Shown: positions 1-8,349, numbered from the stretch's first letter. The stretch is 21,836 bases of DNA from CALXSC01 sp964493475 (GCA_964493475.1 CAZBNS010000021.1:1-21836), one strand, 5' to 3'. The notes: generated by a model not told the origin, from the sequence alone. Made by a program: numbers and translations.

Positions 1-47
1 TTATTGTACATTATATTTTTAATATATGCAAGTTATTTTTGAAAAAA

Positions 48-1475
48 ATGAGAATATTAGACAAAATTAGAAAAACATATCACCTTCTTAAAGGTAAGTT
101 AGCAACTATAAATCCATTACCAAAAAAAAATAAAATTAGAGATTTTGATAATTCGGATTTTAATGAAGAAAATTTTAAAAAGAGATTATTCTTTACGGTT
201 ATTTCTTTATTTTTAATTTGTTTGTTTGCTGTTTCATATATTTTTTTGAAGATTAATGCTGTTGATGAAACTGGAAATGTAGACGAAAATATTCCGCCTC
301 TTAAAATTATAATTCCATATCCAAATAACGCAATAAATATAGATGATTACGAAATTTTAAAATATAAAATTAAAAGTGGCGATAATTTAATAAATATTCT
401 CACTCAAAACATTGGAATTTCAAATTCTGATGCGTTTAAAATATTGGGTTCATTAAAAAAAGTATATAATACATCTCAGTTGAAGGCTGGCCAAATAATT
501 GATTTTAAATATAGAATATTGGTTAGTCAGAATGAAGAGGGGCAAATAGAAGAGAAAATTGTTTTAGAAGAGCTAAAATTAATTCCCGATGCTAAGGAGC
601 AAGAGGTTGTTGTGAGTTTGGTTGGAAATAATTATGAGGCAAGAAAAAATAATATTTCTCTGAATAAAAATTATTTAAAATACAAAGTGGTAATAAAAGA
701 AAGCTTATTTAACGATGGAGTTGAGGCTGGTATTTCTCCTAGCGTGATGCTGGATTTTATTAAGTTTTTTAGCTTTGATATAGACTTTCAACGTGATTTG
801 AGAAAAGGCGATACGTTTGAAATATTGTTTGAAAGTTATTATACTGACGATGGCAAGAAAATAAAAGATGGCGATATTTTGTATGCAAATATAAATAATC
901 AAAATAAAGATTTTGAAATATACAAGTTCGGCAATAATTATTATGACCAGAACGGACAAAGCGTTCAAAAATCATTATTAAGAACTCCTGTTAATGGAGC
1001 GAGAATATCATCGGGTTTTGGCGTTAGAAAGCATCCGGTTCTTGGATATTCAAAATTACATGCAGGAAAAGATTTCGCAGCACCTATTGGAACTCCAATC
1101 TTCGCTGCTGGTGCTGGAACTGTTGTAAAAGCTCAATTTTGGAGTACGTGGGGAAATTATGTGAGGATAAGGCACACGAATGGTTATGAAACCGAATATG
1201 CGCATGCAAGTAAAATTGCTCCGGGAATAAAACCTGGTGTGAAGGTTAGACAGGGACAAACTATAGCTTATGTTGGAACTACTGGCAGATCCACAGGACC
1301 GCATTTGCATTATGGAGTTATTTATAATGATAAAAGAATTAATCCAGATAGAGTTAAATCTTTGCCAACTGTTAGATTAATAGGCGGAGATTTGATAAGC
1401 TTTAAAAAAGCGGCGGAAAAAATAGATCTTTACAGATTGAATATTCCTAATCAAAATTTGAAGTTAAAAAGATGA
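48..1475 (+). CDS. M23 family murein endopeptidase, membrane-anchored
   Basis: Probable zinc endopeptidase that cuts peptide cross-links of peptidoglycan in the periplasm. Residue numbers count from a possible TTG start at 39; I prefer the ATG at 48, three codons later. Neither has a clear ribosome binding site, and the frame stays open to the window edge. A basic cytoplasmic segment is followed by one membrane helix (about 50-70), then a LysM/OapA-like stretch (about 108-158, with KSGDNL and LKAGQ). The C-terminal lasso peptidase domain spans about 315-440. Its metal ligands are visible: H341 and D345 in HAGKD, and H422/H424 in GPHLH, with H389 in YAHAS as the further active-site histidine. 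The order fits the MepM/Csd3-like group of M23 enzymes. The stop codon overlaps the next start by 4 bp (ATGA), suggesting translational coupling to the pilin-like gene. Confidence 0.9.
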   Translation: MRILDKIRKTYHLLKGKLATINPLPKKNKIRDFDNSDFNEENFKKRLFFTVISLFLICLFAVSYIFLKINAVDETGNVDENIPPLKIIIPYPNNAINIDDYEILKYKIKSGDNLINILTQNIGISNSDAFKILGSLKKVYNTSQLKAGQIIDFKYRILVSQNEEGQIEEKIVLEELKLIPDAKEQEVVVSLVGNNYEARKNNISLNKNYLKYKVVIKESLFNDGVEAGISPSVMLDFIKFFSFDIDFQRDLRKGDTFEILFESYYTDDGKKIKDGDILYANINNQNKDFEIYKFGNNYYDQNGQSVQKSLLRTPVNGARISSGFGVRKHPVLGYSKLHAGKDFAAPIGTPIFAAGAGTVVKAQFWSTWGNYVRIRHTNGYETEYAHASKIAPGIKPGVKVRQGQTIAYVGTTGRSTGPHLHYGVIYNDKRINPDRVKSLPTVRLIGGDLISFKKAAEKIDLYRLNIPNQNLKLKR

Positions 1476-2173
1476 AAAATGATGTAAAAAAAGATTTTTC
1501 TATAACGGAACTATTTATTATAGTTATAATTTTCGGATTGGTTTTGGGTTTTGTTATACATGTGGAAATGAATAAAAATAGAGATGAAATCAACTATTTA
1601 ATTTCTGATATTCAATCTTATAGAACTTCCATTAATAATTTCAAAAGAAAATACGGATTTTTGCCTGGAGATTTAAAAAAAACACAAATTTTTGATTTAT
1701 CTGTGAGTAATACAGATGGAAATGAAAATGGACTTATTGAAGATAAAGAACAGCAATTGAGAAACTATAACAAGAATATTCATTTAGACGCAGAAGTTTT
1801 AAATTTTTGGCTGCATTTATATAAATCTGGTTTTATGGTAAAAAAGACAAAAAAAATATTTCCTTATATTAAATTCTTAAATAGCGGAATTCTTATTTTT
1901 ACTGATGGAAATGACAACTTTTTTCATTTGGGTGTAAGCGGAATTAACAAAAATAATGAAATTGAGACAAAAAATAATTTAACGCCATATCAAGCTTATA
2001 TAATAGATAAAAAAATAGATGATAGTTTGCCGCTTGATGGAAATGTTTTTATTATTAATGGAAAAATTTTAAATGCGGAAAATATTAAAAAAGCATACAA
2101 AGATTGCGCAACGGAATCCGAATATTTAACAGTATTTAAAAAGAAATTATGCCAAATTGTCATAAAATTATAA
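1472..2173 (+). CDS. Type IV pilin-like (pseudopilin) protein with altered cleavage site
   Basis: The N terminus looks like a class III signal peptide: a short basic leader, then F9-S-I-T-E13 and a hydrophobic helix to about residue 29. Glu at position +5 of the mature protein is present, but the normally required Gly at -1 is Asp (D8). The first 67 residues align without gaps to the pilin-like protein at 3795: F9, E13, SY at 49-50 and LPGD at 64-67 all fall at identical positions. Two cysteines near the C terminus (C212, C227) could form the disulfide-bonded D-region seen in pilins. A KIDD motif (181-184) has a counterpart (KMDD) in the paralog. It overlaps the M23 gene by 4 bp and is followed 16 bp later by der. 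Pilin ancestry is well supported by sequence; assembly into a fibre is inference, because the Asp might block processing. Confidence 0.75.
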   Translation: MKNDVKKDFSITELFIIVIIFGLVLGFVIHVEMNKNRDEINYLISDIQSYRTSINNFKRKYGFLPGDLKKTQIFDLSVSNTDGNENGLIEDKEQQLRNYNKNIHLDAEVLNFWLHLYKSGFMVKKTKKIFPYIKFLNSGILIFTDGNDNFFHLGVSGINKNNEIETKNNLTPYQAYIIDKKIDDSLPLDGNVFIINGKILNAENIKKAYKDCATESEYLTVFKKKLCQIVIKL

Positions 2174-2189
2174 TAAAAAGGAAGGAATA

Positions 2190-3602
2190 ATGCCATTTAC
2201 AATAGCAATAGTTGGTCGGCCAAATGTGGGAAAGTCAAGTTTGTTTAATAAACTTGTCGGAAGGAAAATAGCAATAGTTAATGATTTTGCCGGCGTTACA
2301 AGAGATAGAAAAATTGAAAAAGGAAGCCTTGGAGAAATGGAATTTGATGTTGTTGACACAGCGGGACTTGAATATAATCTTACAGATAAACAATTAGAAA
2401 CAAGAATGGTTAAACAAACAGAGATAGCAATTTTCAATGCGGATTTATGTTTGTTTATGGTTGACGCAAGAGCTGGCATTCAATCAACGGATAAATATTT
2501 CGCAAACTGGCTAAGAAAAAAAGAAATACCAACAATTTTAATTGCCAATAAATGCGAATTTGAAAAAAGCGGACATTATATATTCGACAGTGATTATTAT
2601 AGATTGGGACTTGGTGAACCAATAGCGCTTTCTGCCGAACACAACAATGGTTTTAATTTATTATACGATGCTATTGAACCGTTTTATGATAAATATCAAA
2701 AAGAATATAAAGAAGTAAATGACATTGAAAAGAAGGTTAATTTAAACACGGAAGACAAACAAGATAAAGAAGACAGGGAAATTACGATTGCTGTTGTCGG
2801 TAGACCAAATGCTGGAAAATCAACTTTGATTAATACTTTGTTAAAAGATGAGAGAGTTATCACCGGCAGCGAAGCTGGAATTACAAGGGACGCAATAGCT
2901 ATCAGATGGGAATACAAAGATAAAGATATTAAATTAATTGATACGGCTGGAATTAGAAAAAAACATAATATTGATAGTGAGCTTGAAAAATTCGCCGTTG
3001 AGGACAGTTTTAGAGCTATTCGGTTTGCACAAATTGTCATTATGATGATAGACTCAACAACACCTTTTGACGTTCAAGACTTAATGATAGCAAATTCAAT
3101 AGTTGAAGAAGGAAGAGGAATAGTTTTTGCACTAAATAAATGGGATACTATTCCAGAAGAAAAAAAACATAAATTTATGAATGACGCAATTGCAATCATA
3201 GAACAAAAAGCTCCGCTTGTAAAAGGTTGTCCTATTGTTCCAATTTCTGCCTTATATAGCAAAAATATAGACAAATTAGTTGACGCATGCTTGTTAGTTT
3301 ATAAGGAATGGAATGAATATATAAAAACATCAGAATTAAACAATTGGCTAAGAATGATTGAAAAAGAACATACTCCGCCATTATTTAGAGGAAAGGTAAT
3401 AAAATTAAAATATATTACGCAAGCAAAAAAACGACCACCAACATTTGTTTTGTTTACAAACAGTCCGGAAAAGTTGGAAAAAACTACTTATTCAAAGTAT
3501 TTGGTGAATAGGTTAAGAGAAGATTTTGGTTTGAAACAAACAATAGTTAGACTATTGTTAAGAAAAGCTGATAATCCTTATGGTGATAGAAAGAAAAAGT
3601 GA
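2190..3602 (+). CDS. der: Ribosome-associated GTPase Der (EngA)
   Basis: Essential GTPase that assists 50S subunit assembly in the cytoplasm. It has the diagnostic tandem G domains. Domain 1 has GRPNVGKS (9-16), DTAG (56-59), NKCE (120-123) and SAE (148-150). Domain 2 has GRPNAGKS (204-211), DTAG (251-254) and NKWD (316-319). A basic C-terminal KH-like domain (about 355-460) includes the PPTFVLF segment typical of the family. G4 of domain 1 ends in Glu rather than Asp, a substitution common in Der proteins. The length of 470 residues is normal. The linker between G domains (about 170-196) is rich in Lys, Glu and Asp. The start is supported by a strong AAGGAAGG ribosome binding site about 6 bases upstream, the best in this window. 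It lies between two pilin-like genes with no evident functional link. Confidence 0.97.
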   Translation: MPFTIAIVGRPNVGKSSLFNKLVGRKIAIVNDFAGVTRDRKIEKGSLGEMEFDVVDTAGLEYNLTDKQLETRMVKQTEIAIFNADLCLFMVDARAGIQSTDKYFANWLRKKEIPTILIANKCEFEKSGHYIFDSDYYRLGLGEPIALSAEHNNGFNLLYDAIEPFYDKYQKEYKEVNDIEKKVNLNTEDKQDKEDREITIAVVGRPNAGKSTLINTLLKDERVITGSEAGITRDAIAIRWEYKDKDIKLIDTAGIRKKHNIDSELEKFAVEDSFRAIRFAQIVIMMIDSTTPFDVQDLMIANSIVEEGRGIVFALNKWDTIPEEKKHKFMNDAIAIIEQKAPLVKGCPIVPISALYSKNIDKLVDACLLVYKEWNEYIKTSELNNWLRMIEKEHTPPLFRGKVIKLKYITQAKKRPPTFVLFTNSPEKLEKTTYSKYLVNRLREDFGLKQTIVRLLLRKADNPYGDRKKK

Positions 3603-3621
3603 TTTTATAAATAAGCATATC

Positions 3622-3634
3622 ATATTCCATCTAG
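3622..3634. repeat. Short dispersed intergenic repeat (ATATTCCATCTAG)
   Basis: This 13-base string occurs again at 13268-13280, and its 8-base core CCATCTAG occurs a third time at 21701-21708. All three copies are intergenic. It lies in the 190-bp spacer between der and the second pilin-like gene, near a GCGATTGCA stretch that recalls the ATTGCGG after the 13268 copy. It is probably a remnant of a degenerate dispersed repeat. Confidence 0.45.
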
Positions 3635-3700
3635 TACTGCGATTGCATATTGAGAAAAAGAATTTGCCACTACCAAGGTAGGCTAAAATAACTATATAAA

Positions 3701-3721
3701 TTATTAATCCAAGATTAATAA
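3701..3721. other. Perfect 9-bp hairpin downstream of der
   Basis: TTATTAATC (3701-3709) and GATTAATAA (3713-3721) are exact reverse complements around a 3-base CAA loop. No T-run follows on either strand, so a rho-independent terminator is not clearly supported. The stem is almost wholly A+T, so it may be weak. It could be a processing site or chance in AT-rich DNA. Confidence 0.35.
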
Positions 3722-3794
3722 GCATATAATTATTTACTTTTATATTTTATATTTATATAGTCTTAATGTTTCGAATAATTTTTAAAAGTTAAAA

Positions 3795-4544
3795 ATGAAA
3801 CAAAATAAATTAGAAGGATTTTCATTAATAGAGCTTTCAATAGTTTTAATAATAATAGGTCTTGTTATGGCTGGTATAACGGGCGGAGCTTCGCTTATAC
3901 AATCAGCAAAAGTAATTGGAATGATGAATGAGCTTAGATCTTACGATGTGGCTGTCAATACTTTTTATGCGGCTAGAGGTAGATTACCGGGAGACGTTGG
4001 TAATTTAGGAACGTTTGGCTATCAAACTTTTACATCAACAAGTTTTCCACCTCCATATTCAAGTGCTTTTAGTTTTGGTAATATGGCTTTATCAGCACCA
4101 TTTATTGATTTATATTTAGAAGGGGTTATTGATTTTAAACCTGAAGTATTTGAAGGAGAAGCTTTTAATAAGTATGCCCTAGCTGAAATGGGGATTATAC
4201 CTCTTTCGCAACAGAATAAATCATATTTCTATTATATGGCAACAAGAAAGGTTGCATCTGTTCGCCCGTACTTACAAAATATAGATTTACCATCAAATGA
4301 AATAGTTTTTGAATATAGAGATGATCTTGTTCCATCACTTCCTGGCGATGAAGATAAGAGTGGTTTTATAAAAGCTAAAATAGTAAAGCAAGTAGATGTT
4401 AAAATGGATGACGGTTTATATAATTCTGGAAAGTTAAGGAGCAGTTGTCTTTTTGGTGATGATGAAGGTTATAATTCGTATGATGATTCAATAAGCGTTA
4501 ACGGCGGATGTAGAGAAATTCGTATAATTGTCGATTTAAAATAA
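3795..4544 (+). CDS. Type IV pilin / type II secretion pseudopilin-like protein
   Basis: The N terminus carries a textbook class III prepilin signal: a short basic leader, then GFSLIELSIV (8-17), with Gly at -1, Phe at +1 and Glu at +5, followed by a hydrophobic helix to about residue 29. The prepilin peptidase would cut after G8. Downstream are a helix ending in a GRLPGD motif (62-67) and a C-terminal loop between C218 and C239 that could be the disulfide-bonded D-region. The protein is paralogous to the one at 1472. It stands as a single gene, about 190 bp after der and convergent with rho. No prepilin peptidase, assembly ATPase or secretin is in the window, so whether it belongs to a pilus, a secretion pseudopilus or a DNA-uptake system cannot be told from here. 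Confidence 0.85.
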   Translation: MKQNKLEGFSLIELSIVLIIIGLVMAGITGGASLIQSAKVIGMMNELRSYDVAVNTFYAARGRLPGDVGNLGTFGYQTFTSTSFPPPYSSAFSFGNMALSAPFIDLYLEGVIDFKPEVFEGEAFNKYALAEMGIIPLSQQNKSYFYYMATRKVASVRPYLQNIDLPSNEIVFEYRDDLVPSLPGDEDKSGFIKAKIVKQVDVKMDDGLYNSGKLRSSCLFGDDEGYNSYDDSISVNGGCREIRIIVDLK

Positions 4545-4635
4545 TGATTATATATAATATTTTTAATCTGCATTTTAACTTATAATAGTATTTATCTTTA
4601 TTAATTTTGTTGATGTTTCTTGCTGCGGATGGTTT

Positions 4636-4674
4636 GCAGCTCCCCTTGCAACTACATTGACAAAGAGGAGCTAC
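4636..4674. repeat. Imperfect hairpin sharing a 15-mer with the 15095 region
   Basis: Bases 4636-4648 and 4661-4674 form an imperfect stem (about 11 pairs, two mismatches, one bulge) around a 12-base loop, in the 183-bp space between the convergent pilin-like and rho genes. The right arm GACAAAGAGGAGCTA (4659-4673) is the exact reverse complement of 15095-15109, showing that it belongs to a dispersed family. No T-run follows on either strand, so intrinsic termination is unproven. Confidence 0.5.
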
Positions 4675-4727
4675 AAAATCTAATAAATTATAAAATTAAT
4701 TAAAAGTTAACAATTACAAGCAACTTA

Positions 4728-6551
4728 TTAAGAATTCATTGTATTAAAAAATTCAGCATTATTTTTGGTATTTTTCATTTTATCCTTGAGGAATTCTATA
4801 GCCTCCACACTATTCATTGATGTCAAAATTTTTCTTAGCATCCATGTTTTATTAAGAACAGCTTTACTTACTAATAAATCGTCTTTTCTAGTTCCAGATT
4901 TAGTAATGTCAATAGCTGGGAATATTCTTTTATCTGATATTTTTCTGTCTAGAATAATTTCTGAGTTTCCAGTTCCTTTGAATTCTTCAAAAATAACTTC
5001 ATCCATTTTTGAGCCTGTTTCAATTAATGCTGTTGCGATAATGGTTAAAGAACCACCTTCTTCAATATTTCTTGCTGCTCCGAAAAATCTTTTTGGCTTT
5101 TGCAGTGCGTTTGCGTCAACACCTCCAGTTAAAACTTTTCCTGACGATGGTATAACGTTATTGTATGCTCTGGCAAGTCTTGTGATTGAATCTAGTAAAA
5201 TTATAACATCTTTTTTGTATTCAACCATTCTTTTTGCTTTTTCAATTACAATTTCAGCTAATTGGACATGCCTTGTCGCTGGCTCGTCAAATGTTGAGCT
5301 TACGACCTCGCCTTTTACGGATCTAGCCATATCTGTAACTTCTTCTGGTCTTTCGTCTATTAGGAGAACTATTAAATAGGCTTCCGGATGTGCTTTTGTA
5401 ATAGAATGCGCTATGTTTTGCATTAAAACAGTTTTGCCAGTTCTTGGAGGAGCGACAATTAAGGCTCTCTGTCCCTTGCCCATTGGAGTAATCATGTCTA
5501 TAACTCTTGAGCTGTCGTCTTTTTTGGTTAAAAAAACTTCTTCGTTTTCTAGCTGTAATTTTTTTTCTGGATATAATGGAGTTAAATCGTCAAACCTTAA
5601 TCTTCTTTTTAAATGGGATGGGTCTAATTCGTTAACACTGATAATTTTTATTAATGCAAAATATTTTTCTCCTTTTTTTGGAGCTTTTACTTCACCTTTA
5701 ATGGAATCTCCAGTTCTTAAGCCAAATCTTTTAATTTGATTTGGAGACACATAAATGTCATCTGGACCAGCAACATAGTTTGAAAATTGGGATCTCATAA
5801 AGCCAAATCCATCTGGCAATACCTCTAAAACACCTTCCCCAATAATTATATTTGCTGGATTAATGTTTGAGAAATTTTTTAAAATGCCATAAACCATGTC
5901 TTGTTTATTAAGCTCGGCTATGTTTTGAACATCGTATCTTTCAGCTACAATAACCAATTCTTCCGGCTTCATGTGTTTTAGGTCATTGAATTCTATTGTT
6001 TCTGGTGGAGGCAATGGTTTATCTTCTATTATTTTTTTATCCGATAAATTGCTAGTTTCTTCATTTTTCTCAGCTTGACATAATGTTGCCACATCTATTT
6101 TATTATTCAATAAATTGTTGGCTTCTTCTTCGAACTCGCTGCCATGATTATCAATTTTATTTTCCAAATTTATTTCTGTATTTGCAATATTTGATTGTTC
6201 TGATAAATGTTCTTCTGTTTTTTCTTGATTTGGACTCTCTTTAATTTTATTTGTCGCTATATCGTTTAAGTCATTATTTTGCTTCTTTTTTGAAAAAAAC
6301 TTTTTTCCTAAAGTCTTACGATTTGTAGTTGTGTTATTAGCACTATCTTCAGTTTTATGTTCCGCATCTGCAACTCTATCTATATTATTTGTTTCTATTG
6401 TATTATTTTTAGCATTTATACTTTCAATAATTTCTTTTTGTTCGTTTCTATTTATATCTAAGGTTATTTTTTTTCTGATTTTTTTATTTGATAACTCCCC
6501 GTCATCGTTTGACGATGAGACATCATTTATTGTAATTTCATTACTATCCAT
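4728..6551 (-). CDS. rho: Transcription termination factor Rho, with long N-terminal extension
   Basis: Hexameric RNA-dependent ATPase and translocase that ends transcripts lacking intrinsic terminators. Domains in order: a polar Asn/Glu/Lys-rich extension (1-186); the Rho N-terminal helical domain (about 187-235, MKPEELVIVAE); the cold-shock-type RNA-binding domain (about 235-305, GVLEVLPDGFGFMR); and the RecA-like ATPase. The ATPase shows Walker A APPRTGKT (367-374), Walker B VIILLD (449-454), a Q-loop region KVLTGGVDANAL (472-483) and an R-loop region NIEEGGSLT (495-503). At 607 residues it is far longer than the roughly 420 of E. coli Rho, and the excess is all at the N terminus. The extension keeps the same frame, the same low G+C and no stop. 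MDSNE is the evident start. It is a single-gene minus-strand unit, divergent from virB8. Confidence 0.97.
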   Translation of the reverse strand: MDSNEITINDVSSSNDDGELSNKKIRKKITLDINRNEQKEIIESINAKNNTIETNNIDRVADAEHKTEDSANNTTTNRKTLGKKFFSKKKQNNDLNDIATNKIKESPNQEKTEEHLSEQSNIANTEINLENKIDNHGSEFEEEANNLLNNKIDVATLCQAEKNEETSNLSDKKIIEDKPLPPPETIEFNDLKHMKPEELVIVAERYDVQNIAELNKQDMVYGILKNFSNINPANIIIGEGVLEVLPDGFGFMRSQFSNYVAGPDDIYVSPNQIKRFGLRTGDSIKGEVKAPKKGEKYFALIKIISVNELDPSHLKRRLRFDDLTPLYPEKKLQLENEEVFLTKKDDSSRVIDMITPMGKGQRALIVAPPRTGKTVLMQNIAHSITKAHPEAYLIVLLIDERPEEVTDMARSVKGEVVSSTFDEPATRHVQLAEIVIEKAKRMVEYKKDVIILLDSITRLARAYNNVIPSSGKVLTGGVDANALQKPKRFFGAARNIEEGGSLTIIATALIETGSKMDEVIFEEFKGTGNSEIILDRKISDKRIFPAIDITKSGTRKDDLLVSKAVLNKTWMLRKILTSMNSVEAIEFLKDKMKNTKNNAEFFNTMNS

Positions 6552-6745
6552 TTTAAATTATAGTTATTTATATTTGATTTTTTAAAGACTCGGGATATAT
6601 ATTTGATAATATAAAATCCAAAGGACTGTTCTCCATTATTTACATATTTTTATAAAAGTCAATCATTTATTTCATAATTAAACTGATATTATTTTGGGAT
6701 TTTAAATAGTTCTTCTTTATTAAGTTTAATTAAGTTAAATAAGAA

Positions 6746-6773
6746 TTGAATTTTATATTCTTTATTGCATAAT
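6746..6773 (+). promoter_or_regulatory. Candidate promoter for virB8
   Basis: TTGAAT (6746-6751) is separated by 16 bases from CATAAT (6768-6773), a good sigma-70-like match. Transcription would begin near 6780, only about 4 bases before the ATG at 6784 and about 19 before the ATG at 6799. Chance matches are common in DNA this AT-rich. Confidence 0.4.
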
Positions 6774-6783
6774 ATTAATATTG

Positions 6784-7593
6784 ATGAAAATTGTATTTAT
6801 GGAAGAACCAAGTAATTACAATAATTTTGATGATACATATAGAGATTCCATTAAGTATTGCGTAAATAATGGGACATATTTTAGAGATGCTTTTAATTGG
6901 TATTGCAATTTGTATTTAAGAGCAATAGTAGACAGAACATTTTTTATTTTTATGTCAATTATGGGTGTTATTATTATTTATAATGTAATTGGTTTAATTT
7001 CTTTAATAATGCCTCTCAAAGAAGATATTTATATTACAATAAAAGAAAAAGATTTAACTAAATATCAGACAAATATATATGATATATCGAAGAGTAAAGA
7101 AGCTAATTCCACTGACGAAAGTATATTGAGATATTTAATAATTAATTATGTTAAAGAAAGGGAAAGCCATAATTATAAAACTGCCAATATTAATGATATT
7201 AATATAAAGTTGGAAAGAATTAAAAACACCTCATCTGCGGATGTTTTTAATGATTTTAAATATTTTATGAGCGCCGATTATCCAGATGGTCCATATTATT
7301 ATTTTGGAAAAAATATAGAAACATCTGTGAGTATAACGTCGTTTAATTTTATAAGAATTAAAAGAACAAGATTTGTTGATAAAATAAAAGATTATTTTAA
7401 TGTGAGTTTAATACCAATTACAGCGGAAGTTTATTATACTTTAAATATGCAGATTGGAGACAATATGACCTATCAAAAAAGAAAAGCTGTTTTATCTTTT
7501 AAATTTGTGGGTGTAGAGCATAATGAAAAGACGGGTGAATATTCACCAACTATGTTTGCTGTTATTAATTATAGAAGCTATTTAATAAATTAA
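6784..7593 (+). CDS. virB8: VirB8 family type IV secretion protein
   Basis: Bitopic inner-membrane assembly factor of a T4SS. It has the family layout: a cytoplasmic N-terminal tail of about 50 residues, one membrane helix (about 53-77), and a periplasmic domain of about 190 residues that should take the NTF2-like VirB8 fold. The length of 269 residues is normal. Assignment rests on topology, weak periplasmic similarity and, strongly, the virB9 gene 4 bp downstream. Starts at TTG 6781, ATG 6784 and ATG 6799 are all in frame. None has a clear ribosome binding site; 6799 would fit the predicted promoter better. virB10, virB11 and virD4 do not follow, so the rest of the apparatus must be elsewhere, as in Rickettsiales where vir genes are dispersed and virB8/virB9 are often duplicated. 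Confidence 0.82.
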   Translation: MKIVFMEEPSNYNNFDDTYRDSIKYCVNNGTYFRDAFNWYCNLYLRAIVDRTFFIFMSIMGVIIIYNVIGLISLIMPLKEDIYITIKEKDLTKYQTNIYDISKSKEANSTDESILRYLIINYVKERESHNYKTANINDINIKLERIKNTSSADVFNDFKYFMSADYPDGPYYYFGKNIETSVSITSFNFIRIKRTRFVDKIKDYFNVSLIPITAEVYYTLNMQIGDNMTYQKRKAVLSFKFVGVEHNEKTGEYSPTMFAVINYRSYLIN

Positions 7594-7597
7594 GTAT

Positions 7598-8341
7598 ATG
7601 ATAAGACCACTATTAATTTTATTATTTTTATTTTCATTTACACAAAGCTATGCCGTGCAATTGCCAAGAGCTATGGGTAAAGAAAAAAGATTTAGAACCT
7701 ATGTTTATAATCCAAACGATGTATATAGGTATGTTGGATATTATTTAAATCAGTCATATATTGAGTTTGAAAGCGATGAAACTATTCAAACTATATCAAT
7801 GGGAGATCCTACGCCTTGGCTTACGAATGTTTTAGGAAACAAACTTTTTTTAAAGCCAGTTGGATCTTATCCATCAACAACTATGACTGTTTTTACAAAT
7901 AAGAGAGAATATTATTTTGAATTAGACGCTATGGATGCTGACGAGGTTAATAATCACGATATTTTGTTTTATATTAAATTTGTTTATCCAACAAGCAATG
8001 ACAAAAACATAGTAAAATTTAATGTCAAAACTCAAAGAGATGATTATCCCGATTTAAGCGACTTAACAAAATATAATTTCAATTATGAATTTGCTGGCTC
8101 GCCTTCTATAGCTCCTATTAAAGTATTTGACGATGGTGTATTCACTTATATGGAATTCAAAACAGAAAATGCAGAAATCCCAGCTATTTTTGCTGTTAAC
8201 GAGCAAGGATATGAGACATTGGTTAACTTTAGAATTGTTGACGAGTATGTTGTTATTGAACAAGTTGCAGGACAGTTAACATTGAGAAGTGGTGGCGATG
8301 TTGTGTGCGTTTATAATAATTCATTATACGGAGCGAGGTAG
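7598..8341 (+). CDS. virB9: VirB9 family type IV secretion protein
   Basis: Periplasmic and outer-membrane core component of a T4SS. A cleavable signal peptide is evident (basic start, hydrophobic run, cleavage after SYA at 17-19). The N-terminal domain (about 20-145) has the VirB9/TrbG hallmarks: RFRTYVYNPNDVY, TIQTISMGDPTPW and the LFLKP...TTMTVFTNKREY region. The C-terminal domain (about 168-240) reads VFDDGVFTYMEF...VNEQG...VVIEQVAGQLTLRSGGDVVCVYN, the part that packs with VirB7 and VirB10 in known core complexes. The length of 247 residues is typical. It starts 4 bp after virB8 stops and ends 8 bp before the next lipoprotein gene, so the three are probably co-transcribed. A single cysteine near the C terminus (C237) is present. 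No separate virB7 is visible. Confidence 0.92.
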   Translation: MIRPLLILLFLFSFTQSYAVQLPRAMGKEKRFRTYVYNPNDVYRYVGYYLNQSYIEFESDETIQTISMGDPTPWLTNVLGNKLFLKPVGSYPSTTMTVFTNKREYYFELDAMDADEVNNHDILFYIKFVYPTSNDKNIVKFNVKTQRDDYPDLSDLTKYNFNYEFAGSPSIAPIKVFDDGVFTYMEFKTENAEIPAIFAVNEQGYETLVNFRIVDEYVVIEQVAGQLTLRSGGDVVCVYNNSLYGAR

Positions 8342-8349
8342 AGTTATTT

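Noticed and set aside
4636..4674. Hairpin as an intrinsic terminator for the pilin-like gene or rho
   Set aside because: No T-run follows on either strand, and the match to the 15095 region shows that it is a dispersed repeat; Rho-dependent ending remains possible.
4765..5379. 204-codon open frame on the plus strand opposite rho
   Set aside because: It lies wholly antisense to the conserved Rho ATPase domain, has no recognisable domain, and its hydrophobic composition is what results from reading the complement of a Lys/Glu/Asp-rich AT-rich gene.
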